Position numbers and translations under genes: made by a program. From Phycisphaerae bacterium (GTDB lineage Bacteria > Planctomycetota > Phycisphaerae > UBA1845), in contig JANQQK010000012.1 of the NCBI GenBank assembly GCA_028289375.1, positions 1 through 64,000 of the forward strand: a DNA stretch of 64,000 nucleotides. The letters are read 5' to 3'. The notes beneath the pieces are model-generated. The model had not been told where the DNA came from, ran no database searches, and saw nothing but the letters and a program-made list of their open reading frames with translations. This document shows, in pieces, positions 34,795 through 41,690 of the stretch (the stretch's first letter is position 1; every line of letters begins with the position of its first letter).

Positions 34795-37017
34795 ATGCGA
34801 TCGATTTCCGCCGTTGTCTTTGTATTTCATGTTGCGTGTCTTTCCGTCAGTACCACGCTCGCACACTTTTCATTCATCATACCGTCCGAGGATTCGCTCT
34901 CGGCCAAGATCATCATGGCCGAGACACTTGATGATACTGAATCGATCAGTGTCCGGTTTTTGGGTGACATGACGCTGTATCAGAAATCTCGCAGGGGCGA
35001 TGTAGCAGTCCTTCGCACCAAACCAATCGATGACAAAACACTGCAGGTCGAGTCACGCGGAGAGGGCACGCGAGTAATCTACGGCAAGGCCGATCTGGGC
35101 GTCATGGAGCGAGGATCGACCCCACACCATCTGATCTACCATCCAAAATCCATCATCGGCAATCCATATGACGACGCGACCCGGCTGGACGACGCGTCAC
35201 CAATCGAGTTGATCCCGGTCCTTGCGTCCACTGACGGCCAATTTCGGCTTCAGCTTGTCGTCTCCGGCGCACCAAAACCCGAATCGGAAGTGACGATGAT
35301 CTTCCCCGACGGCACTGTCGAAGTGGTTGTGACCGATCAAGATGGAATGACCACGAGCTTTGAAGCGTCCGGGCGGTATGCCGCGTGGGCGCGCCATTGG
35401 GATGAAACGCCAGGTGTACTGAACGGCAAGATGTTCCAACAGGTGCGTCACTACGCAACAATCGTTCTTGACGCCGACGGTGATCAGTCCACTCAGTCAG
35501 CTATCGATAGAGCGTCGGACGATTCAGGTGTTGCCAGATGGATCGACCTGCCAATCGCGACAGCGAGTTTCGGCGCAGTGGCTTCTCGGGGTTGGTTGTA
35601 CCTTTATGGTGGGCATACTGCGGTTCCACACGAATACCACACAAGCTCGTCATCTGGTGAATTCTGGCGACTGGACCTAACGGAGCCAAGCGATTGGCAG
35701 TCGCTGCCAGGGGGTGTCTCACTTCAGGGGATGAATCTTGCAGCCGTAGACGGGCTGATCTATCGCGTGGGTGGCATGCGATCACTAAACGAGATTGGAG
35801 AACCTGCCGACAACCGCTCTATCGCAGATTGTGCGGTCTTTGACCCTGCGTCCATGTCGTGGAGAGAATTGCCTGATCTGCCCGTGCCTCGCTCATCGCA
35901 TGACGTGGTGGCCGTTGGCCGAACATTGTACGTGTTGGGTGGTTGGCAGATGCAGCACAACGGGCCATCGGTGTGGGCAAGCGCGATGTTCGCGCTCGAT
36001 CTGGATCAGAAGGAACCCAATTGGGAGCGACTAGCACAGCCATTTCATCGTCGCGCGCTCATAGCCGCTGCTGTTGACGAGCACATTTACGTAATGGGTG
36101 GGTTCGGCGAAACGAACAAACCGAGTCGTCGCGTCGAAGTGTACAACACGGTGACCCGCAAATGGTCTGAAGGTCCCGATCTGCCAGGACGACGGATTAA
36201 CGGCTTCGCGCCCGCGTCCTGCACGCACGATGGCCGACTCTTGGTCAGCGTCGGAGATGGCACGTTGTATCGCTTGTCGGAAAATCGTAAGTCGTGGGAA
36301 GCTGTTGCCGAAACAACGCCGCGCATCGTACATCGCATGGTTCCAGCAGGCGCTCGGGTACTTGTGATGGGCGGCGCGGCTGACGGTGATGTCATCAATC
36401 TACTTGAATCTGTCCGCCTGTCTCAGCCCGGTGCGGGAGCGGAAACGACTGAATCGGCGACTGCATCGCGTCGTCGGGTGACCTCTGCAGACGCTGGTGA
36501 CAAGCACGCGCCCCATGCCATTGCATCAGGGCAGACTACGCGGGTAGAGGCTGATGCGCCCTCGGAACAGAGTCCCCGAACGACGAGCAAATCCGCGGAA
36601 AAAGACCCGATCGCACTTGGCCAGACGATGTGTCCAGTCATGACGTCCAAGCGCGTTAACCATGAGAGCCCAGTCGCAGTCTATCGGGGGCGTCCTGTTG
36701 CTCTGTGCTGCGAAACTTGCCTAGCCAAGTGGGACAGGAATCCCGATTCGTACGCGGCAGTCGCCCAGATCCCGCAATTGCGAGGCTTAATCGTTGCGCC
36801 GCGAAAAATCGAGCAGGTCTACTGCCCAGTCTACAAAGATCGCGTTGTCACGTCGGACGACCCATCCGTCGAATATCTTGGCAAGACGATCCACCTATTC
36901 AATCGAGCAGCAGTTCGCCGCTGGAATGACGATCCGAAGAGACACGCTGACGTGGATGTGTTGCCGCAGCTGCGAAATCCTTCAAAGGAACGAACGATCG
37001 CTCAATCGAGCGATTGA
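34795..37017 (+). CDS. DUF4198-Kelch-YHS multidomain exported protein, metal-related
   Basis: 740 residues with a signal peptide ending near 'STTLAHFSF'. Residues 22-230 resemble the DUF4198/NikM family ('HFSFIIPSEDS', 'LGVMERGSTPHHLIYHPK'), linked to nickel or cobalt uptake in some members. Residues 245-545 hold five to six Kelch repeats ('LYLYGGH', 'IYRVGGM', 'LYVLGGW', 'IYVMGGF', 'VLVMGGA'), a beta-propeller. The last 130 residues contain two YHS-like modules: 'CPVMTSKRVNHES..VYRGRPVALCCETC' with 'NPDSY', and 'YCPVYKDRVV'. YHS domains bind heavy metals. A Fur-like box lies upstream. Likely periplasmic or surface metal handling; the precise role is unknown. Confidence 0.78.
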   Translation: MRSISAVVFVFHVACLSVSTTLAHFSFIIPSEDSLSAKIIMAETLDDTESISVRFLGDMTLYQKSRRGDVAVLRTKPIDDKTLQVESRGEGTRVIYGKADLGVMERGSTPHHLIYHPKSIIGNPYDDATRLDDASPIELIPVLASTDGQFRLQLVVSGAPKPESEVTMIFPDGTVEVVVTDQDGMTTSFEASGRYAAWARHWDETPGVLNGKMFQQVRHYATIVLDADGDQSTQSAIDRASDDSGVARWIDLPIATASFGAVASRGWLYLYGGHTAVPHEYHTSSSSGEFWRLDLTEPSDWQSLPGGVSLQGMNLAAVDGLIYRVGGMRSLNEIGEPADNRSIADCAVFDPASMSWRELPDLPVPRSSHDVVAVGRTLYVLGGWQMQHNGPSVWASAMFALDLDQKEPNWERLAQPFHRRALIAAAVDEHIYVMGGFGETNKPSRRVEVYNTVTRKWSEGPDLPGRRINGFAPASCTHDGRLLVSVGDGTLYRLSENRKSWEAVAETTPRIVHRMVPAGARVLVMGGAADGDVINLLESVRLSQPGAGAETTESATASRRRVTSADAGDKHAPHAIASGQTTRVEADAPSEQSPRTTSKSAEKDPIALGQTMCPVMTSKRVNHESPVAVYRGRPVALCCETCLAKWDRNPDSYAAVAQIPQLRGLIVAPRKIEQVYCPVYKDRVVTSDDPSVEYLGKTIHLFNRAAVRRWNDDPKRHADVDVLPQLRNPSKERTIAQSSD

Positions 37018-37098
37018 CCTCCTCGCAGTACGACCAGCGTCGAGAGATAGTGAGCCTTGGCCCGGTTTTACGAGACCGTTGCGTGCTCGAACGGAGTA

Positions 37099-38229
37099 TC
37101 AGCGAAGTAGTCGCACAGCGAGCTCACCCAATTCAGCAGCCGCGGTGAGTTTTTCTGGAGTGGCTGTCAAGTTGGCCAAGCAAATGATCGTCACGTCGCG
37201 ATCCGGCAAGTATACCGCGAACGCGGAATACCCCGGCACATCGCCTGTGCTGCCGATCCCACCGTTCTGACGAGCAATGTGGAACCCATACTCGATCTGT
37301 TCGTAACCGATGTCGATCCAGTCGAATAGCGCCACGCGACCTGTTTCGCCCACCAGCTCACCGCGCGAAGCTGCACGCGTAAACTTCGCCAAATCATCCA
37401 TCGTGCTATACATGTCGCCGGACGCACCCCAAACGCTTCCGCTCCAGTCGGTCGCATCGAACCAGAAGTCACCATACCGAACGAGGTTGTCCCTCTGTCC
37501 AAAGCGATAACCGCGCGGCGTCGGCGTAGGTACGCGACTCCCATGTGGATACCCCGTATGCGACAGACCAAGGCGTCGAACGATACGATCGTCAACAGCC
37601 TCGTACCACGGCTTGCCAGTGACCGCATCAATAATCTCACCGAGCAGGATGGTGTTGCTATTGGAGTACATCCATCCCTCACCTGGCGGGAAGAGCGGTT
37701 CCATCGACCACGTATAAGCGAGAATCTCCTCAGCCTTCCACTGCCGATCCGGCTCCGATTGCAGCGCCTTCTGGAGCTTGGGATTGGCCATCTCACGCGG
37801 AATTCCGCTGGTGTGGTAGCCCAGCATGGCGACAGTGATGTTTTCACCGTTTGGAACCACGCCCGGCAAGTACTTTGAAACTGAGGCATCGAGCTCCAGA
37901 ATTCCCTCGTCGACGAGCTGCAGGATGACTTGACCGACAAATAGCTTCGTGACGCTCGCGATACGGAAGTGATCGCCGCGGAGAATCGGCCGGCTGCGGT
38001 CTTCGTCGGCGAAGCCAAGCGGCAAAAAGAGCGCCGGTTCTGTTTCCGCACCTCGATAGATGCCGAACACCGCACCCGGTGTCTGCAGCGTCTCAAACTG
38101 GCGAGATAGCTGCGTGCGAATGTGATTCAGAGGCAGCCCGTCGGAACTGGTAACGGCGGGGCCGGTCAATGCGCACCCCGCCGCGATCAGTCCGAATACC
38201 GTGACAAACAAGCGAGTGAATTTGCTCAT
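37099..38229 (-). CDS. Serine beta-lactamase-family hydrolase lipoprotein
   Basis: 376 residues with a lipobox 'GLIAAGC'. Penicillin-binding/class C beta-lactamase fold: 'RIASVTKLFVG' supplies Ser-x-x-Lys, 'GWMYSNSNTILLG' supplies Tyr-Ser-Asn, and 'GSTGDVPGYSAF' replaces the usual Lys/His-Thr-Gly strand. This is the D-alanyl-D-alanine carboxypeptidase/esterase branch rather than a proven resistance enzyme. Last gene of a four-gene minus-strand run (pseudopilin, dockerin protein, PEP-CTERM protein, hydrolase), 27 bases after its neighbour. Convergent with the DUF4198-Kelch gene. Confidence 0.9.
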   Translation of the reverse strand: MSKFTRLFVTVFGLIAAGCALTGPAVTSSDGLPLNHIRTQLSRQFETLQTPGAVFGIYRGAETEPALFLPLGFADEDRSRPILRGDHFRIASVTKLFVGQVILQLVDEGILELDASVSKYLPGVVPNGENITVAMLGYHTSGIPREMANPKLQKALQSEPDRQWKAEEILAYTWSMEPLFPPGEGWMYSNSNTILLGEIIDAVTGKPWYEAVDDRIVRRLGLSHTGYPHGSRVPTPTPRGYRFGQRDNLVRYGDFWFDATDWSGSVWGASGDMYSTMDDLAKFTRAASRGELVGETGRVALFDWIDIGYEQIEYGFHIARQNGGIGSTGDVPGYSAFAVYLPDRDVTIICLANLTATPEKLTAAAELGELAVRLLR

Positions 38230-38256
38230 ATCGAATCAGAAATTACGATGGATGGT

Positions 38257-38940
38257 TCAGTTACGACGCCGGACGATAGCGACACACGCGATGGCCAGAA
38301 GGGACAGGGCGGTCGGTTCTGGAACTGTTGTCAACGTTCCTGAGAAATCCCAAACGACCGGCGTGTCACTGTCAGTAGCGATCAGCCCCACGAATTGTTC
38401 GCCGCTTACATCGAAGTTACCGTTTGCAACAATGCTGCCCCCGAACGCGGTCACCATCACGTCGCTGGTCAGACTCATCGAAACGAGCACGTCGTTTACC
38501 AATTCAACGGTCCCCGAGAAGTCTGTAACGGTCGTCTCGATGTCATCCCACCGTCCATAGTTGATATATGACGGGTTTCCCGGCTGCGCACCGATTCCAA
38601 GCTCGATCGCGGAAATCGGAGCGGTTCCAGTGCCGCCGATCAGCGCGGACTCGTCGAATGTGACATTGCCAAGTCGAAAGTCAGAGTCATTCGGAAAACC
38701 GTCAAACGCCGGATTCCCAATCACGACAGATGGATCGCTGATCAGATGAAAACGTTGTTGATGATCGTTGGGGGGAGGCTGGACAAGATCCATTCGGAAG
38801 AATGTGTCCGATGGGTTCTCAATGTAGGCGGAGTCGCCGTCGGCGATTCCGTCGAGCGCAACGACACCCGCAACCGCAGGGGTCGATACCACGAACCAGC
38901 AAGCGAGCCCGAACAGGTGTATACCATGACCATTCCTCAT
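38257..38940 (-). CDS. PEP-CTERM exported protein
   Basis: 227 residues from ATG 38940, where a purine-rich GGAAGAGAGAG leader begins 7 bases upstream; the tracked start would add 72 residues lacking a signal peptide. Signal peptide ends 'STPAVAG'. A beta-rich middle region follows. The C-terminus 'VPEPTALSLLAIACVAIVRRR' is a standard PEP-CTERM sorting signal: Pro-Glu-Pro, hydrophobic span, Arg cluster. It would be processed by an exosortase, for which no gene is visible in the window. A hairpin (38969-38987) precedes the ribosome-binding site. Confidence 0.82.
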   Translation of the reverse strand: MRNGHGIHLFGLACWFVVSTPAVAGVVALDGIADGDSAYIENPSDTFFRMDLVQPPPNDHQQRFHLISDPSVVIGNPAFDGFPNDSDFRLGNVTFDESALIGGTGTAPISAIELGIGAQPGNPSYINYGRWDDIETTVTDFSGTVELVNDVLVSMSLTSDVMVTAFGGSIVANGNFDVSGEQFVGLIATDSDTPVVWDFSGTLTTVPEPTALSLLAIACVAIVRRRN

Positions 38941-38968
38941 GCTTCTCTCTCTCTTCCTTAAAGCCGTA

Positions 38969-38987
38969 GCATCCCGCATCGGAATGC
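38969..38987 (-). other. Leader hairpin upstream of PEP-CTERM gene
   Basis: Read on the minus strand: GCATTCC-GATGC-GGGATGC, seven pairs including one G-U, 28 bases before the ATG at 38940 and 2 bases after the previous stop. Same placement as the hairpins in the plus-strand run. Confidence 0.45.
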
Positions 38988-38989
38988 CC

Positions 38990-39976
38990 TTAAGGCGTGC
39001 CATGATATTGTTGCAGCCGACCGAAGTCCAACAGGTCAACGTCGCGATCGACGTCGAGATCTGCCTCGCGACATTCGCAAAGCGGAACAGGATTGCCCCG
39101 TCCTGCCGCGCATGAACGAAACTCCGAAAAGTCGAGCAGATCGACTCGTACGTCATCGTTCAAGTCGCCGGGGACGAATTCGCCAGTCGCATCACGCGTT
39201 GCGACGATCGTGCCTTCGTATTTCAGCTCAACAACCAGAAAATTGATGAACAATTTGGTGAGTGAGTAAACCGGCAGCGTCAAAACTTCAGCCGTCTCGT
39301 CCTTGCCGATCCAGGCGTCGTTGTCGGTCGAACTGGTGTCGTCCGGACTGATCGTGTTGATCATATCTGTGATGGGAGGAGATCCCCCGGAACTGTAATA
39401 AATTGTACCGGATACGAAATCAGTGGGTGTACCACCCTCGTCGAACGCGCCGCACGCAAATGGCTTAGCGGACTCGTCGATCAAGGTCATCTGCAGATCG
39501 CGTGTTGAGCTTGGCGAAAGCCCGCCCATGCCCAGGACGTTGCCAAGGGGCGACAAGTCCGTAATGAACCCGTAGTTGGCAGGGGCCGGTGAATTGGTGT
39601 AGCCGTCGGGTTCATCGAGGTCGCCGGGGTATTGCGAGAAGTCCGTGCCGGGAAGCCAATCACCGGAATTGCCGGCAATCAAGAGCGTTCCCGATAGCAT
39701 CTGGATGGTCGTCGGCGTCAATTCGACCACGACTGTTCCGGTGTACTGAGCGACATTGCTATTCTCGCCTTGGAGAAAGCTGTCGAGCGGCACACCAGCG
39801 AGGAACACGGTGGACCTTCCCTGCAGCGCGCTTCGCGTTGGATCAACCGTATACTCGAACACTTCGGCACTGGCATGCGTCGCGAACAAGAGCATCGTCA
39901 CCAGCACGCGTATGCGAGCAACGGAACACCCGCACTTCCAATTTCGTCTTGATCGTGTCACTTTACAAACATCCAT
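38990..39976 (-). CDS. Exported protein with dockerin-like C-terminus
   Basis: 328 residues, ATG 39976, overlapping the pseudopilin gene by 19 bases, so translationally coupled. Signal peptide 'IRVLVTMLLFATHASAEVF'. The body is beta-rich and unlike the 31158/33452 family. The end holds two dockerin-type EF-hand repeats: 'GDLNDDVRVDLLDFSEF' and 'ADLDVDRDVDLLDFGRL'. Function unknown; it should dock on a cohesin-bearing surface protein. Confidence 0.75.
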   Translation of the reverse strand: MDVCKVTRSRRNWKCGCSVARIRVLVTMLLFATHASAEVFEYTVDPTRSALQGRSTVFLAGVPLDSFLQGENSNVAQYTGTVVVELTPTTIQMLSGTLLIAGNSGDWLPGTDFSQYPGDLDEPDGYTNSPAPANYGFITDLSPLGNVLGMGGLSPSSTRDLQMTLIDESAKPFACGAFDEGGTPTDFVSGTIYYSSGGSPPITDMINTISPDDTSSTDNDAWIGKDETAEVLTLPVYSLTKLFINFLVVELKYEGTIVATRDATGEFVPGDLNDDVRVDLLDFSEFRSCAAGRGNPVPLCECREADLDVDRDVDLLDFGRLQQYHGTP

Positions 39977-40911
39977 TTGTTGCTGCGCTCGCCTCCGATA
40001 TCCGGCGCAACGTACCCCAGTCGTTTGGCAATCGTCTCGGGCGATTGATTAACATACTGCCGAACGCGGATCGAAGTCGCGTGTCCATCTGCCCAAGTCA
40101 CATTGACCGTCTCGCCCACGTGGCGACCGTGGGCCGATGCAATGGGTTTTGCCCGCAACCAACCATTCGGAAACGACAGGCCAATTGGCGGTGAAATTGT
40201 TGGATTCGGAACGACGCGCCCGAGCATCAGGTCACCTGCATCAGCAAACATGGCGATAGTGCTGGAGCTCCCGATTTCCTCCGGGCGATAGCCGACCCAG
40301 CTTCGGTACCCGGTCAAGTTGGGGTTTGTCGCGTAGAAGTTCTCGTGTCGGAAACCCAGTAGCAAGCCGTTGTAGCCGTAGTCCACTGCGACTGGATACG
40401 CGAGGTTGAACTGCGCGTAGAATTCTACAATGTCCACCGGAGCTTCGAATTCCGGGCATCCTGCGATGTCCACTGAGTTTCCAAGATACGGATATAGCAG
40501 CCCATTCTGGAAAGCCAGCTGCGGATCGCCGGGAGTGTCGTCCGACCATGACCACCTCACATTGACCCCGAGTCCGCCACTCCGATTGGCGATCGCCCCG
40601 TCAAACTGCGAGTACGGTACGACGCGTCCATGGTCCGTCGCATACAGATGATTCGCGACGCCCAGTTGCCTGACGTTGGAAGCGCAGACCACCCGCCGCC
40701 CGCTTCGCCTCGCGTCTTGGAGCGATGGAACTAAGGCCCCGATTAGGACGGCAATGATTCCTATGGCTATCATCAACTCAATCAGAGTGAATCCGCGTGA
40801 GGCAGCCAACGTGCTGACCGGATCAAAACTACTACAGTCCTTGAGGCTCTTACGTTCCAAGACGGCATTCCAATCTTCAACGTCGCCAACATCCGAGCAA
40901 GGTGACACCAT
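39958..40911 (-). CDS. Pseudopilin (prepilin-type methylation domain), DUF1559-like
   Basis: Contains 'SRGFTLIELMIAIGIIAVLI', a clear class III prepilin signal, followed by 'CASNVRQLGVANHLYATDHG' and a C-terminal 'VTWADGHAT', the typical DUF1559/GspG-type ending. The start is uncertain: the tracked ORF begins at 41127, which would give a 110-residue leader. ATG 40911 (317 residues) or TTG 40860 is more credible, and even 40911 gives a long leader. First gene of a minus-strand run of exported proteins; its stop overlaps the next gene. Confidence 0.82.
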   Translation of the reverse strand: MVSPCSDVGDVEDWNAVLERKSLKDCSSFDPVSTLAASRGFTLIELMIAIGIIAVLIGALVPSLQDARRSGRRVVCASNVRQLGVANHLYATDHGRVVPYSQFDGAIANRSGGLGVNVRWSWSDDTPGDPQLAFQNGLLYPYLGNSVDIAGCPEFEAPVDIVEFYAQFNLAYPVAVDYGYNGLLLGFRHENFYATNPNLTGYRSWVGYRPEEIGSSSTIAMFADAGDLMLGRVVPNPTISPPIGLSFPNGWLRAKPIASAHGRHVGETVNVTWADGHATSIRVRQYVNQSPETIAKRLGYVAPDIGGERSNKWMFVK

Positions 40912-41214
40912 CAGAGCGCGATTACTCAATCGCCACCGTGCGGCAAAAGCATGGCCATCGTTGCACTCTGACGTCGGCGATCCGGATCTTGTCGGAATCA
41001 CTCGTTGACGATCAAACTCCAACGCTTCCGGTAGCGTGCAACTTGTCACTTCCATATCCGAGCACGCAGTTGACGGTCGGTACTGCCGCGATTCGGGGTG
41101 CTCGGGGTATTTTGGCATCAGAGCCAAGTTTCCGTCGGACGCCGGATTCTAACAGGGACGCGTCCTCTCGACCAAATCTCGATTCGATTTAGGGGGGGGC
41201 AACCGTACCGCGAT

Positions 41215-41258
41215 GCTCCTACCTCGGACCTTTTATTAGGGAGGTTCGAGGTAGGAGC
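41215..41258. other. Long perfect hairpin near the right attachment site
   Basis: GCTCCTACCTCGGACCT (41215-41231) pairs with AGGTTCGAGGTAGGAGC (41242-41258): 17 pairs with one G-U, loop of 10 bases. There is no T tract. It could be a small RNA, a protein-binding site or a transposon relic. Confidence 0.55.
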
Positions 41259-41545
41259 CAGCGACTGACCAGCCATCTCGCGAATCCCCAGTTCATGACA
41301 GACCGATGCGAAGTGTCGAGTTCCAAGAATCAAACTTCGTTGTCGGCCACTCCGGCAGCAGAGGTGTAGGAGGTAATCAACGACTGAGCCGTCACCGATA
41401 ACGCCGGAAGCTGACTAGTGTCGGCCCGTGGACAGATACGAGTCTACTGCTCGCACCACGAGAGCCTTCACGTCGGGCGGTACATCAGACTCCATGATTA
41501 GTCGGATTGCACGCTCGGCCTCGTCGGAGTTTGCGCGCTTCGGTA

Positions 41546-41561
41546 CAACATTTGTACAACA
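41546..41561. promoter_or_regulatory. Candidate recombinase arm-type site, right copy
   Basis: CAACATTTGTACAACA, identical to 19258-19273, 39 bases inside the right core repeat. A further TACAACA just before it makes a local direct repeat. Role inferred from position only. Confidence 0.35.
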
Positions 41562-41600
41562 TTCGGCGGAAATCGGCGTTTCTGAGAACGGCAAGGGGGT

Positions 41601-41668
41601 AAGGCGACGGTTTTGAAAACCGTTGAACGGGTAACCGTTCCGGGGGTTCGAATCCCTCCTCCTCCGAT
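41601..41668 (+). repeat. Right attachment-site repeat (tRNA-Ser 3' fragment)
   Basis: Identical to 19034-19101. It lacks the first 21 bases of the tRNA (acceptor 5' strand and most of the D-arm), so it cannot fold as a tRNA and marks the far end of the island. The minus-strand track ORF 41498-41980 is an antisense reading of this fragment. Confidence 0.92.
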
Positions 41669-41690
41669 CAAAACCAGGCGTTGTCGCACG

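Larger units (their letters stand above)
40912..41600. other. Right-end flank of the island; no complete gene
   Basis: About 690 bases upstream of the minus-strand run. It holds the 41215-41258 hairpin, the right copy of the 16-base arm-type motif, and an open frame on the minus strand from 41600 to a TAG at 41417. That frame is in phase with the integrase gene if the island circularises (see findings). Otherwise nothing supported. Confidence 0.5.
19034..41668. mobile_element. 22.6-kb genomic island integrated in tRNA-Ser
   Basis: Bounded by perfect 68-bp direct repeats of the tRNA-Ser 3' portion, with a tyrosine recombinase next to the tRNA at the left end. Contents in order: integrase, XRE and excisionase-like regulators, AAA+ ATPase, a winged-helix protein, a ribbon-helix-helix protein, a second XRE repressor, a nuclease-kinase-unknown cassette, a remnant zone, then a 12-kb exported-protein module with Fur-like boxes. 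No relaxase, capsid or terminase gene is recognisable, so it is not an obvious prophage or self-transmissible element. It may be a satellite or mobilisable island. Confidence 0.88.

Noticed and set aside
37099-38229. Calling the serine hydrolase an antibiotic-resistance beta-lactamase
   Set aside because: Motifs fit the wider carboxypeptidase/esterase branch and the third motif is not the KTG typical of true beta-lactamases.
19034-41668. Interpretation of the island as a prophage
   Set aside because: No capsid, portal, terminase, tail or lysis genes recognised; only one weak remnant of a phage-type small protein.
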